NCBI GenBank assembly: GCA_040386935.1
Contig: JAZKEQ010000016.1
Span: forward strand, 1-64,000
Length of the DNA: 64,000 bases
Direction of reading: 5' to 3'
From: JABMMZ01 sp040386935
GTDB taxonomy: Bacteria; Bacteroidota; Bacteroidia; NS11-12g; UBA955
Shown: positions 1 through 9,271 of the stretch, piece after piece
How the letters are laid out: every line of letters starts with the position of its first letter
Numbering within the stretch: position 1 is the first letter of the stretch
Notes under the pieces: model-generated
Databases searched by the model: none
Told to the model about the DNA's origin: nothing
What the model saw: only the letters and a program-made list of their open reading frames with translations
Made by a program: the position numbers and the translations under genes

Positions 1-93
1 TCTTTAATAAATGGTTTGGAACTGCGCTGTAGTTGACAATTCTGTTTTCGCAATATTACAATAAATTTTATATCTGACTTCAATTATAATCTT

Positions 94-101
94 TATTTTT
101 G
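94..101 (+). promoter_or_regulatory. Bacteroidota -7 promoter element
   Basis: The octamer TATTTTTG matches the Bacteroidota -7 consensus TAnnTTTG. It lies 7 nt before the ATG at 109, so transcription would begin almost at the start codon. I see no convincing -33 TTTG at the usual 19-21 nt spacing. Confidence 0.45.
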
Positions 102-108
102 CGCTATT

Positions 109-1410
109 ATGGGGAAAACTATCAACATTGTAGGGGGAGGGTTTACAGGACTGACCATGGCTTATTATCTCTCAAAAGCCGGATGGTCGGTTGCCGTATT
201 TGAGAAAGACGACAGTGTCGGTGGTTTGGCCGGCTCATTTAAAGTGGAAGGCGAAAACCTCGAAAAATTTTACCATCACTGGTTTACCAACGATAAACAT
301 GTGCTTGATTTGATCAAAGATTTAGATTGCGAGAAGAATGTCATTGTACGTCCGATACGCAATGGCATGTATTACGCCAATAATTTTTTCAAACTGAGCT
401 CACCCCTTGATTTATTGAGATTCAAACCATTGAATCTGATCAGCAGAATTCGCCTTGGATTTGTTGTATTGGCCGTTAGGTTTATTAAAGACTGGAAAAA
501 ACTGGAAAGTATAACTGCAAAAGACTGGCTGATTAAAATATGTGGCAAGCAAGGCTACACCATTGTTTGGGAACCATTGTTAAAAGGAAAATTCGGGCGC
601 TATGCAGAAGTTGTTTCTGCTGTATGGTTTTGGAACAAATTGAAATTACGCGGTGGCAGCAGAGGTGAAAAAGGTAAAGAGTTTTTGGCTTACTACAAAG
701 GTGGATTTGCTTCATTAGCTGATACCATGATGGAAGAGATATTTAAAAATGGCGGTAAAGTGTATTTGAATAAAGCCGTTACTGAGGTTACCAATGAAGG
801 TTTGACAACAGCTGATGGTGAATTTTACAAGGCTGATAAAACGGCACTTACTATCCCATTGCCAACCATTAGTAAAATAATGGAAAAGCAGGTTGACAAA
901 GCATACTTAGATCGTCTGAACGCGGTGCAATATCTTGGAAATATCTGTTTAACCCTGGAGTTGAAACAGAGTTTAAGTGAAATCTATTGGCTCAATGTGA
1001 ATGACCCGGGATTCCCTTTTGTTGGGGTAATTGAGCATACCAATTTTGAACCGACTGAAAGTTACAAAGGCCGACATATTGTATATCTCTCAAAATATCT
1101 GCCAACAGATGAAGCATTGTTTAGCATGACTGAAAAAGAGTTTTTCGAATACGCATTGCCATTTATTCAACGCATGTTCCCGGCATTCGACCGCTCATGG
1201 GTACTCGATTTTCACGTATGGAAAGAAGCCTACTCTCAGCCACTGGTAACACTTCATTACAGCAAGATCATTCCTGAATATAAAACACCTTTGCCAAATG
1301 TTATCATCAATACAATGGCACAAATCTATCCTGAAGACAGAGGAACGAATTATGCCATCAGAGAAGGAAAACTCAGAGCTGTTGAAATTATTGAAGGTCG
1401 TTTTGATTAA
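109..1410 (+). CDS. FAD-dependent amine-oxidase-like oxidoreductase
   Basis: 433 aa flavoprotein of the NAD(P)-binding Rossmann/amine-oxidoreductase superfamily, which also contains UDP-galactopyranose mutase and protoporphyrinogen oxidase. The N-terminus has the dinucleotide-binding motif GGGFTGLTMAYYLSKAG followed by a Glu (FEKD) and a GGLAG loop, as in FAD-binding enzymes. The C-terminus (about 395-425) has the second FAD contact region around EDRGTNYAIREG. There is no signal peptide, so it should act in the cytoplasm. Proteins of this type often sit beside glycosyltransferases in Bacteroidota, and polysaccharide genes follow within 2 kb, so a role in modifying a sugar or lipid-linked sugar is plausible. 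The substrate cannot be read from the sequence. Confidence 0.8.
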   Translation: MGKTINIVGGGFTGLTMAYYLSKAGWSVAVFEKDDSVGGLAGSFKVEGENLEKFYHHWFTNDKHVLDLIKDLDCEKNVIVRPIRNGMYYANNFFKLSSPLDLLRFKPLNLISRIRLGFVVLAVRFIKDWKKLESITAKDWLIKICGKQGYTIVWEPLLKGKFGRYAEVVSAVWFWNKLKLRGGSRGEKGKEFLAYYKGGFASLADTMMEEIFKNGGKVYLNKAVTEVTNEGLTTADGEFYKADKTALTIPLPTISKIMEKQVDKAYLDRLNAVQYLGNICLTLELKQSLSEIYWLNVNDPGFPFVGVIEHTNFEPTESYKGRHIVYLSKYLPTDEALFSMTEKEFFEYALPFIQRMFPAFDRSWVLDFHVWKEAYSQPLVTLHYSKIIPEYKTPLPNVIINTMAQIYPEDRGTNYAIREGKLRAVEIIEGRFD

Positions 1411-1487
1411 CCATTGAACCGGATATAATTGAAATTGGTATTCAATTAAAATAAATGGCTTGTTAATTTAAATGCCTATATTTGATA

Positions 1488-2462
1488 ATGGGTATTAAAA
1501 TCTCTAGTCTGTTTTTTTCCGCTTTATTGTATTGCGGTACGCTATTTTCACAACCCGAAAAAGATCCTTGTAAGCCGGTATTGTTGTTGCATTTCAATGG
1601 AAATGCGCAGGATGCCAGTGGTCTGGCCAATCATGGAACAGTAGTTGGCGCAACTCTAACATATGACAGATATGGCAATGTAAATTCTGCCTATCAGTTT
1701 GACGGAGTAGATGATCATATTGTTATTGCTGATCACTCATCGCTAGATTTAGATACCACCTGGACCATTATGGCCTGGATAAAACCAAAAACAGGTTATG
1801 GAAGTTTTCAGAATAATCACATCAGTATCGTTGATAAATGGGGTAACGCAGGAAAAGAGATGGCCACCTATATAATGGGTATTCATACAAATGGAGAACT
1901 TGAAGGACTTACCCATACAGGCAGTGCAGGCACTTATCAATGGTCGGATTCTATAATTTCGGAGAATGTATGGACCCACGTAGCTGTTACAAGAAGCAAA
2001 GATGATTCTATCAGACTGTACATCAATTTTGTTTTAGTAAAAACCTATCGTTCTGTAATACCTCAGAATTCGAAATTTGATTTACTGATTGGCATGCATG
2101 CTGATCCGGCATCACGTTTGGCCTATCCCTCCCGATACAGATTCCATGGCGTTATTGATGAAGTAAAAATATACCGTTGTGCATTGTTTACCTCACAGTT
2201 TTCATTAGATGTTGATGATGTTGTCAATCATGTAAAATCCATTGAAATATTTCCCAATCCGAGTGCAGGAATTATTCAAATCAAGCAAGACTTTACGGAA
2301 TCATTTGAGGTAAAAATTTACGACATGAAAGGACAAGTTGTGATAGCCAGTCAGAATTTAAATACTTTGAGCATAGTTGCTGCTCCGGGATTGTACCTGT
2401 TGCAGTTTAGAGATTTAACAACCGGAAGTATTATCAATAAAAAGATAACACTGGTCAATTAA
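1488..2462 (+). CDS. Secreted LamG-domain protein with T9SS sorting domain
   Basis: 324 aa. I take the ATG at 1488 rather than an in-frame TTG 6 nt upstream because it directly opens a signal peptide (MGIKISSLFFSALLYCGTLF, cleaved near SQ). Residues about 30-240 form a concanavalin/LamG fold: the phrases LLHFNGNAQDASG, YQFDGVDDHIVI and GVIDEVKIYRCAL are typical of LamG-like jellyroll domains. The last 75 residues are a type A T9SS C-terminal domain (IEIFPNPSAG, IYDMKGQVV, PGLYLLQF, KKITLVN). It is therefore probably exported and attached to the cell surface, where it may bind carbohydrate. A TATATTTG element sits at 1477-1484, 3 nt before the start. The stop overlaps the end of the convergent gene by 4 bp. 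Confidence 0.9.
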   Translation: MGIKISSLFFSALLYCGTLFSQPEKDPCKPVLLLHFNGNAQDASGLANHGTVVGATLTYDRYGNVNSAYQFDGVDDHIVIADHSSLDLDTTWTIMAWIKPKTGYGSFQNNHISIVDKWGNAGKEMATYIMGIHTNGELEGLTHTGSAGTYQWSDSIISENVWTHVAVTRSKDDSIRLYINFVLVKTYRSVIPQNSKFDLLIGMHADPASRLAYPSRYRFHGVIDEVKIYRCALFTSQFSLDVDDVVNHVKSIEIFPNPSAGIIQIKQDFTESFEVKIYDMKGQVVIASQNLNTLSIVAAPGLYLLQFRDLTTGSIINKKITLVN

Positions 2463-2854
2463 CTGTCAGCGGCTAATACAACTGCAGAACCATCAATCAT
2501 TAAATCACCTTCACTGTTGGTAATACGGGTGTTCAATGATACTTTAGCCCCTTTTATTTCCATTATTTCTACGGTACAAGTGTATTCCGTATCTGTATAA
2601 AATGGCTTTTTAAAATTCATTTCCTGTTTGAGGTAAATGGTGCCATAACCCGGCATGCTGATTCCCAATATTTTCGAAAAAATACTCGCTGCAAGAAAGC
2701 CGTGTATAATCGGTTTTTTGAATATTGTACCGGCTGCATAATCAGTATCATAATGAATGGGATTATTGTCACCCGTCAGTTCAATAAAACGATTGACATC
2801 CTCCTGGGAGAATGAAAAAGTTTCAGAAAATGTATCGCCAGTTATGAACTTCAT
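2459..2854 (-). CDS. MaoC-like hotdog-fold hydratase
   Basis: 131 aa, the usual length of single-domain (R)-specific enoyl-CoA hydratases of the MaoC/PhaJ type. The hydratase motif is visible as FIELTGDNNPIHYD at about residues 23-36, with the catalytic Asp and His in D-N-N-P-I-H, followed by PIIHGFL. The family hydrates trans-2-enoyl-CoA, but some members act on acyl carriers in other pathways. It starts 1 bp after the stop of the acyltransferase gene upstream, so the two are cotranscribed. That coupling to surface-polysaccharide genes suggests it may help supply an acyl group, which is inference only. Confidence 0.87.
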   Translation of the reverse strand: MKFITGDTFSETFSFSQEDVNRFIELTGDNNPIHYDTDYAAGTIFKKPIIHGFLAASIFSKILGISMPGYGTIYLKQEMNFKKPFYTDTEYTCTVEIMEIKGAKVSLNTRITNSEGDLMIDGSAVVLAADS

Positions 2855-2855
2855 A

Positions 2856-3542
2856 TTATAATTCAGGAAGATCTAATTTATCTCTTTTGCCGATGACTTT
2901 AGCAGGGCATCCGGCAGCAATGGTCCAATCGGGAATATCTTTAGTAACAACGGAGTGTGCACCAACAACAGCGCCTTCTCCAATGGTTACACCCGGTAAA
3001 ACAATGGCGTAAGTCCCTAAAAAAGAATCCCTCATCATTCTTACCTTGCCTTCTTTCACCGCTTTGTATCGTTCAGGCACCATGGGTCCACTCATTCGCA
3101 TATTCTTTACAGGCGCTTGTGTATGGCCGTAAATATGGCAACCTGTGCTGATGCCAACATAGTCTTCGAGTTCCAATCCCATTTCACCGGGACTGATGAT
3201 GCAATTGGGTGATATGTGAATGCGTTTGCCGATTTTAATTTCACCAAATGTAGCATACAAAGCGGCATAGCGATCAATCCATGTGTATTCGCCAATAGAA
3301 ATATTTTCAGGACTTAAAATTTTCAGACCTACATCAAACAGACAATTCTTCCCTACAGATTTCATGATGCTTTTGTAGTAAAGTCTTCTCAGCGCCATAC
3401 CTGCCGGTCCGTTCAAATGACTCAGAACACTTAAAAAAGGTTCTTTAACGGCATCTACTGATAGGCGCAATAATTGCGAAGCTGTAAAGCCTTTACCATC
3501 CAACATTCTTTCAAAAGCCTCTCTCTGGTGATTTCGTTTCAT
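2856..3542 (-). CDS. Hexapeptide-repeat (LbH) acyltransferase
   Basis: 228 aa left-handed beta-helix acyltransferase. Hexapeptide turns run from about residue 75 to 215 (IGEYTWIDRY, IKIGKRIHISPNCIISPG, YVGISTGCHIYGHTQAP, LGTYAIVLPGVTIGEGAVVG). The active-site His lies in IYGHTQAP, and the C-terminal end (AAGCPAKVIGKRD) is the standard cap of the WbbJ/NodL/CysE-like family. About 60 N-terminal residues are not hexapeptide. It probably acetylates or acylates a sugar of a surface glycan. A TATTTTTG element on the minus strand lies at 3584-3591, 41 nt upstream of the start. It is followed directly by the MaoC-like gene and preceded by the deacetylase, all on the minus strand. Confidence 0.88.
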   Translation of the reverse strand: MKRNHQREAFERMLDGKGFTASQLLRLSVDAVKEPFLSVLSHLNGPAGMALRRLYYKSIMKSVGKNCLFDVGLKILSPENISIGEYTWIDRYAALYATFGEIKIGKRIHISPNCIISPGEMGLELEDYVGISTGCHIYGHTQAPVKNMRMSGPMVPERYKAVKEGKVRMMRDSFLGTYAIVLPGVTIGEGAVVGAHSVVTKDIPDWTIAAGCPAKVIGKRDKLDLPEL

Positions 3543-3604
3543 AAGTACTGTGTATTGTTTCTTCTAAATGGCTGTGATAACTGCAAAAATAAAGGGGATA
3601 GGGA

Positions 3605-4531
3605 TTAATTGATATAATCTTTTTCAATATTCATCTGATTTCTGTGCCTATTGATATAATTAAGAATATTGTGAACCTTAGGAAATTTAATAGATACTGG
3701 TGTTTTAACATGTGGGTGAACGATAATCTCAGCAGGTACGCAATCATCTTCGAGTGATGCAAATTCAATGATGTGCATCAGATAGATCATTAACCTGTGT
3801 CGTCTTGTATTTGCTAACAAAAAGCGGGTGAATGCAGGTGGAAAATACAAATGCAGATTGGTATAGCAAGGGATAAAGAAAAAGCTTGCAGCCAGTGGAT
3901 ATTCACGAAAGCTTCGCCCTGACTTATCACGTTTTTTCCAATTCATTTGATTGGGGATATAGACAGATCTACGGAAGCGTGAGTTTGTTTCACCAAAACC
4001 CACTTGCATTTGCTGGTCACCTTTTCCTGATTTTAACCACCGCATTAATTTAAACAACACATGAAATACCGGCCAGCCTGCAGATGAATCGTATTTTAAA
4101 CCATGTTGTTCAACTATATTAACTGCTGCAGTATCTATAGCATAGCCTGGAGAGCGAAAACCAATGGGAACGATATTCAGTTTTTCTTTAAAAATAGCAT
4201 TTGTCTTGCCAATTTCATCGTTGATTTCTGAAACACTCAATTCGTTTAATCCGAAAGGATGGGTATAGGTGTGATTGGCGATGTAGTGACCTTTTTCAAT
4301 AGCTCTTAATAGCACATCTCTTATTTTATCGGAAGCTTCAAGCTCACAGGCAACACAAAAAAAAGTGGCTTTTATGCCATAGCGGTCAAGGATTTCAAAG
4401 GCCCTTTCGAAAGTTATTTGATAAAATTTTTCAAGTTTTTCAATCGGGTAATCCTTGAGTTGCAAATTGTAAAACTTTGCAAGCGTTACGGGAGAATCAA
4501 CATCAATATGTACAGTAAATGTTTTTGACAA
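3605..4531 (-). CDS. Polysaccharide deacetylase family protein (NodB-like)
   Basis: 308 aa carbohydrate esterase family 4-like (NodB homology) protein. The metal-binding Asp pair is in HIDVD at residues 8-12, and the HxxxH motif is in ANHTYTHPFG at about residues 90-99. GFRSPGY (about 123-129) is the RxPxG-type catalytic loop, and a late HPH motif (about 275) completes the site. It has no signal peptide, so it should act on a cytoplasmic or membrane-associated sugar, as ArnD-like enzymes do. Neighbouring GT2 and epimerase genes on the same strand support a role in building an amino-sugar-containing surface glycan. The substrate is unknown. Confidence 0.87.
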   Translation of the reverse strand: MSKTFTVHIDVDSPVTLAKFYNLQLKDYPIEKLEKFYQITFERAFEILDRYGIKATFFCVACELEASDKIRDVLLRAIEKGHYIANHTYTHPFGLNELSVSEINDEIGKTNAIFKEKLNIVPIGFRSPGYAIDTAAVNIVEQHGLKYDSSAGWPVFHVLFKLMRWLKSGKGDQQMQVGFGETNSRFRRSVYIPNQMNWKKRDKSGRSFREYPLAASFFFIPCYTNLHLYFPPAFTRFLLANTRRHRLMIYLMHIIEFASLEDDCVPAEIIVHPHVKTPVSIKFPKVHNILNYINRHRNQMNIEKDYIN

Positions 4532-4624
4532 AGCGCGGGATTCAAATCTAATGAAATCTGTTTAGATAAGCAATGTGTTGGACAATGATGAAGGCGTGGT
4601 TAAGTAAAAGTGGAAGCAACAATA

Positions 4625-5407
4625 TTATTGCTCGCGATCAAGTTTAACAAACTTTCTTTTCACTAGTAAAATCAAGGTGTTGCGAATGGTTCGGCCAACA
4701 TTCATTTTGCTCAAACCTTTTTTCTGATCGTATCTCAGTATGAATGGCGTTTCACCGAACATCAGTTTACGGCTTCTCAGTTTAAGTAAGATGTCAACGA
4801 GGCATTGGAAACCATCTTCATCGACAAATTTATCGCCATATTCTTCAATTGCAGTTTTTAAAATATCTGCTCTGAAAGCGCGGTAACCACAGGTATAATC
4901 CTTTACCCCTTTTATAGGATACATGATTCTGAAAACAATTGATGCCATAACACTCAGCATTCTGCGGTGCCATACCAGTCCGATAACCCTTGCACCCGGC
5001 TGAAATCGCGAGGCGATAACAATGTCATAACCCTCAACAATCATACGAGTAAGACGCAGTATCAATCCCGGATTATGGGTGGCATCGGCATCCATTGTTA
5101 CAATAATATCTTTAGGTTTGGAGTAGTTTACAGCTTCGTATAAACCATCGCGAATAGTAGCACCAAGTCCTTGATTGACTTTATGCTCAATAATAGTAAT
5201 GGGCATTATCTTGGCCTTTTCCTGAGCAACACTTAATGTATTGTCTTCGCTGCCATCATCCACTAAAAAAATGCGGTAATGTATTTGAGTTTCAAGATCC
5301 AGATTTTCGCGAATCTGGTCGAGCAAATCACCAATATTTTTGCCTTCGTTAAAGGCAGGGAGTACAATCAGGATTTCTCTTTTATTTATCTCACTCATTC
5401 TATTCAA
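4625..5407 (-). CDS. GT2 glycosyltransferase (dolichol-phosphate mannosyltransferase-like)
   Basis: 260 aa family 2 glycosyltransferase. The GT-A fold signature appears as VLPAFNEGKNI at about 11-21, VDDGSEDNT at about 49-57, and the DxD-type TMDADATHNP at about 104-113; the acceptor-side region includes DYTCGYRAFR. These match the DPM1/ArnC subgroup that moves a sugar onto polyprenyl phosphate, but the ArnC-like C-terminal membrane pair is missing, as in bacterial DPM1-like soluble forms. Its start overlaps the end of the epimerase gene by 8 bp, indicating translational coupling. It probably makes a lipid-linked sugar for the cluster, with unknown sugar specificity. Confidence 0.88.
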   Translation of the reverse strand: MNRMSEINKREILIVLPAFNEGKNIGDLLDQIRENLDLETQIHYRIFLVDDGSEDNTLSVAQEKAKIMPITIIEHKVNQGLGATIRDGLYEAVNYSKPKDIIVTMDADATHNPGLILRLTRMIVEGYDIVIASRFQPGARVIGLVWHRRMLSVMASIVFRIMYPIKGVKDYTCGYRAFRADILKTAIEEYGDKFVDEDGFQCLVDILLKLRSRKLMFGETPFILRYDQKKGLSKMNVGRTIRNTLILLVKRKFVKLDREQ

Positions 5408-6395
5408 AATAATTTTTCAATGACTGTACCTTGTCGTAATTGTCTTTGTACCATTTAATTGTTTTTTTCAAACCCTCTTCTATACTGGTTTTTGGAGCGT
5501 ATCCAAGAGATGTGGCTGACTTGGAAGTATCACTCATACGGTCTTTCACCTTATCCCAATTACGGGCCGGTTTAAATACAATATTGGAAATAGAATTAGT
5601 GTCCTCCTTAATGATTTCAGCCATATTGAGGATTTCGGTTTTAACGCCTGTTCCTCCATTGAAAATTTCACCATGATGAAAGGTGCTGCAAGCTGCAGTT
5701 AACATCAAATCGATGAGGTCTTCAACATAGGTAAAATCTCTAGTTTCCTTGCCTGTACCTGTTATTGAAATTTCCTCGCCATTAATGGCTTTTTCAATAA
5801 AATTAGGGATCACATTTCGGTATTTGCCGGCTAATTCATAAGGGCCGTAGGTATTGAAAATTCTTATTGATAGGGTAGGGACATGAAACAAGTGGGCATA
5901 ATACTGGGTATACAATTCAGCGGTATACTTATTAATGCTGTATGGTGTTTCAGATGGGTAAATAAAAGTTTCCTCATGCATGTTTTCAGAAGTGCCATAT
6001 ACACAACTGCTGCTGGCGTATACAAACTTTTTGAGGCTTTTATGGAACTTTAATATTTCTAAAAGGCTCACGGTTCCTACAATATTCGTCTGGATATCAC
6101 TGAAAGGATGGTCCACTGAATTTTGATTGGCAAAATGTGCTGCCAAATGGAATACATAGTCAAATTCATGTTGATTGATAACAAAGTTTAATTTGTCATA
6201 GCGATCAATATCCATTCCCACGAAAGTGATGCGGACATCATTTGGCAAGAATACAGACATTCCGGATGATTGGTTGTCGAGAATTACAATTTGAGAAACA
6301 TCACACTGCAACAACTTTCTCACCAGATTATTTCCAATGAAACCGGCACCGCCTGTAACAAGAACACGGGCATTTTTTAAAGCATCAAAACTCAT
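5400..6395 (-). CDS. NAD-dependent sugar epimerase/dehydratase
   Basis: 331 aa extended short-chain dehydrogenase of the UDP-glucose 4-epimerase/dTDP-glucose dehydratase group. The NAD-binding motif is GGAGFIGNN at residues 15-23. The catalytic YxxxK is in PYSINKYTAE at about residues 151-160, preceded by YASSSCVYG with the active-site Ser. FNTYGPYE and the late FNGGTG segment contact the nucleotide sugar. It is the first gene of a minus-strand run (epimerase, GT2, deacetylase, acyltransferase, hydratase) and probably provides the activated sugar for it. Whether it is an epimerase or a dehydratase cannot be decided from sequence alone. Confidence 0.87.
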   Translation of the reverse strand: MSFDALKNARVLVTGGAGFIGNNLVRKLLQCDVSQIVILDNQSSGMSVFLPNDVRITFVGMDIDRYDKLNFVINQHEFDYVFHLAAHFANQNSVDHPFSDIQTNIVGTVSLLEILKFHKSLKKFVYASSSCVYGTSENMHEETFIYPSETPYSINKYTAELYTQYYAHLFHVPTLSIRIFNTYGPYELAGKYRNVIPNFIEKAINGEEISITGTGKETRDFTYVEDLIDLMLTAACSTFHHGEIFNGGTGVKTEILNMAEIIKEDTNSISNIVFKPARNWDKVKDRMSDTSKSATSLGYAPKTSIEEGLKKTIKWYKDNYDKVQSLKNYFE

Positions 6396-6458
6396 AACAA
6401 TTTAATGCTCGAAAGTAAAAGAAATTGTTGGTTTAGGCAAATAGCAGGAGAATCTGAT

Positions 6459-7208
6459 TTAAAAATCATCTTCGTTTTTGATAATGGGATCTTTCATGAC
6501 CACATTAAGCGCTTTGATAATAGCCTTTACTTCACGGTCGATAGCAATCAAAATCTGATCATTGGTGCGGGGAGTACGCTTAGTGTTCACATAGAACTCA
6601 GCATATACATCCATAGATTTACCTGTTTGCATTTCCTTTGTGTGGTGAACGAAATTGGTAAATTTATACTTGTATTTATCCTCCTTTACTCTCAAATCAA
6701 TTTTAAACGTAATGGTACCATAATCAACAGGGTTGTTATTGCCCTTCTGAAGTACCAGTCTAATTGTTGGTTTGATAATTAATCGGCCTACATCACCATC
6801 GGGTTTGTAGTCTTCGACCAATAATTCCTTAGGAAAAATGAAGTCTTTGCTGGCTTTGGCTCTGAAATTCTCTACATATTTTAAAAGTAGAAATTTCTTT
6901 GCTCTCCAATAAAGAGAATCGATGCCGCCCTCATATTCATCATCCTCGATTTGTTTGTAATCAACAACACCCATATAAGTAACAAGTTGGGTGAGTGTGT
7001 CCATAGGGGCTTTGAAGCGCACATATGGTAAAAATGTCTGAGTAGTAGTAGTTGTAGTTTCAGTAGTAGATTCGGATTGAAGAACAGCAGCGGTATCCGA
7101 ATAAGTCGTAGAATCATAGTTGTAATTCGTGCCGAACGGGTCGTTCTGGGCTTGGGAATGTACATTTACGCTGATAGCAAGTGTCAGTACTGCGAAAAGT
7201 CTTTTCAT
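6459..7208 (-). CDS. Secreted DUF4468-like protein
   Basis: 249 aa. I start at the ATG at 7208 because it opens a clean signal peptide (MKRLFAVLTLAISVNVHSQA); an in-frame start 25 codons upstream would bury it. A Ser/Thr-rich linker (about 25-65) leads to a domain with VTYMGVVDYKQIE, a DSLYWRAKKFLLLKY helix, and the strand pattern DYGTITFKIDLRVKEDKYKYKFTN. The alternation of an IxxKPTIRLV strand and a KYKYKFTNFVHH strand resembles the DUF4468 (TBP-like) domain common in secreted Bacteroidota proteins. Function is unknown. It stands alone between the epimerase operon and a divergent M1 peptidase. Confidence 0.7.
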   Translation of the reverse strand: MKRLFAVLTLAISVNVHSQAQNDPFGTNYNYDSTTYSDTAAVLQSESTTETTTTTTQTFLPYVRFKAPMDTLTQLVTYMGVVDYKQIEDDEYEGGIDSLYWRAKKFLLLKYVENFRAKASKDFIFPKELLVEDYKPDGDVGRLIIKPTIRLVLQKGNNNPVDYGTITFKIDLRVKEDKYKYKFTNFVHHTKEMQTGKSMDVYAEFYVNTKRTPRTNDQILIAIDREVKAIIKALNVVMKDPIIKNEDDF

Positions 7209-7307
7209 TATGTTGTTATAAATTCCTTTAAAACTGGATTTAACTATTACAAAACAAATACCAATTTTTCTAATGGATGGCAAATTTAAATAAAAGTGAT
7301 TAAATTA

Positions 7308-7336
7308 TTGATATATATTCGCGAATTGTAACTTTG
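7308..7336 (+). promoter_or_regulatory. Bacteroidota promoter of the M1 aminopeptidase gene
   Basis: TTG at 7308-7310 and TAACTTTG at 7329-7336 are separated by 18 nt, matching the Bacteroidota housekeeping promoter (TTTG, about 19 nt, TAnnTTTG). The start codon at 7359 follows 22 nt later. Confidence 0.65.
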
Positions 7337-7358
7337 TAATGTTAATTAAATTAGACAC

Positions 7359-9212
7359 ATGAACGCTCTTCGCCTTGTATTTCCAATCATATCCGCACTT
7401 GTTTTAATATCTTGTCATCACCCAACAATTCAAAAAATGCCAGATTTAACCGTTAAAAATCACTCATTTGCCAATTATGATTCAGTTAAACTGAAACATA
7501 TTTATCTAAATCTTGCCATAGATTTTGAAAATAAACAGCTTAAAGGAAAGGCTGTTTTGGAGATTGATAATTACACTAAAACCCACTACCTAATCTTAGA
7601 TACACGACAGCTTGATATAGAAAAGGTGTTGCTTGAAGACGAAACGGAAACAGCTTTTTCATTAGGGAAAGAGCAGGATTTTGTAGGCAGTGCCCTGGTT
7701 ATTGAAATAAAACCTGAAACAAAGAAAGTAGCGGTGTATTATACCACCAGTCCCGATGCAGAAGCTCTGATGTGGCTGGAACCTGAGCAAACTGCGGGTA
7801 AAAAGTACCCCTTTCTGTTTACCCAGAGTCAGGCCATATTGGCCCGTACGTGGGTGCCTTGCATGGATGCACCGGCTGTTAGATTTACCTATTCAGCTGA
7901 TATTCAGTGCGAAAAAGAATTTTTGCCTTTGATGAGTGCAGAAAATAATTTTGATAAAAACAGCGAAGGCAATTACCATTTTGAGATGCCACAACCGATT
8001 CCGAGTTACTTACTGGCTTTGGCTGCAGGCAATCTTGAATTTAAATCACTTGGCCAAAACTGTGGCGTATTTGCAGAACCTGAAATGATTGCTAAATCAG
8101 CGTATGAATTTGCTGATTTGCCTAATATGATAGCCAGTGCCAGCGAATTGTACGGAGAGTATGCATGGGGCAGATACGATGTGCTGGTTTTACCGCCAAG
8201 TTTTCCATTCGGAGGTATGGAAAATCCACGCATCACCTTTGCTACACCTACCATTATAGCCGGAGACAGAAGTCTGGTTTCTCTCATTGCTCATGAACTG
8301 GCACATAGCTGGAGCGGTAATCTTGTAACCAACCGCACTTGGGATGATTTTTGGCTGAATGAAGGCTTTACCGTTTATTTCGAGGAGCGTATCATGGAAA
8401 AAATATATGGGAAGGATTATGCGGATATGTTGTCGGAATTAAGTTTGGGAGAATTAAAAGTGACAATGGATGATTTTATGCGCTCCGCTCCGGGTGATAC
8501 CAAATTGAAATTAAATCTGACGGGACGCAATCCGGACGATGGGGTGAGCGATATTGCCTACATCAAAGGTTGTATGTTTTTGCGCATGATAGAAGGTCAG
8601 GTAGGTCGCCAGGCATGGGATGAATTTCTGAATAAGTACTTTACTCACAACAGATTTAAGACTGTTAACACGGATGAGTTTATTGCTTTTCTAAAAACTG
8701 AATTGTTGGACAAGCATCCGAAAGCTCAAGTCAATTACGAAGAATGGATTTTCAATATTGGATTGCCTGCTAATTGCCCGGTAATCAACAGTATTGAGCT
8801 AAAGCGTGTGGGTGCAATGGCCAATGCTTTTAATACGACAAAAAAAATGGAGGCTATTGACACGGCTGATTTTACTACCCATCATTGGTTATACTTATTG
8901 CGTAACCTCAATGCCGATTCTATCCATAATGAAATGGCTTTATTAGATGAGAAATACCATCTGACAGCGAGTACCAATGCAGAAATCCAGTGCGACTGGT
9001 ATTTGTTGTGTATTAAAAATAATTATCAGGCAGCATATCCTGCCATTGAACAATATCTATTGAGTGTTGGCAGAAGAAAATTTTTGAAACCAGTTTACGA
9101 AAATCTTGCCAAAACTCAGGAAGGGATGGCATTTGCCCGTCAGGTATTTGAAAAAGCAAAAGGCGGTTATCACGCAGTTTCCCGTAATACCATTCAAGGA
9201 ATTTTAAAATAA
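7359..9212 (+). CDS. M1 family aminopeptidase lipoprotein (LTA4 hydrolase-like)
   Basis: 617 aa zinc aminopeptidase. The N-terminus is a lipoprotein signal peptide with lipobox LISC at residues 16-19, so it is anchored to a membrane, probably facing the periplasm. The exopeptidase motif GGMEN occurs at about residues 288-292 (FPFGGMENPR), the zinc site HELAHSWSGN at about 311-320, and the third ligand Glu in WLNEGFTVYFE at about 333-343. The C-terminal 200 residues resemble the helical domain of leukotriene A4 hydrolases. It should release N-terminal amino acids from peptides. It has its own consensus promoter. A second M1 enzyme with a T9SS tail lies at 56.8-58.7 kb. Confidence 0.93.
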   Translation: MNALRLVFPIISALVLISCHHPTIQKMPDLTVKNHSFANYDSVKLKHIYLNLAIDFENKQLKGKAVLEIDNYTKTHYLILDTRQLDIEKVLLEDETETAFSLGKEQDFVGSALVIEIKPETKKVAVYYTTSPDAEALMWLEPEQTAGKKYPFLFTQSQAILARTWVPCMDAPAVRFTYSADIQCEKEFLPLMSAENNFDKNSEGNYHFEMPQPIPSYLLALAAGNLEFKSLGQNCGVFAEPEMIAKSAYEFADLPNMIASASELYGEYAWGRYDVLVLPPSFPFGGMENPRITFATPTIIAGDRSLVSLIAHELAHSWSGNLVTNRTWDDFWLNEGFTVYFEERIMEKIYGKDYADMLSELSLGELKVTMDDFMRSAPGDTKLKLNLTGRNPDDGVSDIAYIKGCMFLRMIEGQVGRQAWDEFLNKYFTHNRFKTVNTDEFIAFLKTELLDKHPKAQVNYEEWIFNIGLPANCPVINSIELKRVGAMANAFNTTKKMEAIDTADFTTHHWLYLLRNLNADSIHNEMALLDEKYHLTASTNAEIQCDWYLLCIKNNYQAAYPAIEQYLLSVGRRKFLKPVYENLAKTQEGMAFARQVFEKAKGGYHAVSRNTIQGILK

Positions 9213-9271
9213 GTTTAAGGCATTCACCTTCAAAAACTGTTTTAATTTTCAGGATAAATATGTATTTTTGA

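Noticed and set aside
1427..1447. AATTGAA/TTCAATT hairpin as a terminator after the first gene
   Set aside because: The stem is only 7 bp and all but one pair are A-T, with no T run that would act as a terminator.
6459..7208. Gliding motility protein GldN
   Set aside because: The length and signal peptide fit loosely, but the strand pattern is closer to DUF4468 and no gldK/L/M genes are next to it.
7209..7283. Longer start for the DUF4468-like protein
   Set aside because: It would put 25 residues before a clean signal peptide.
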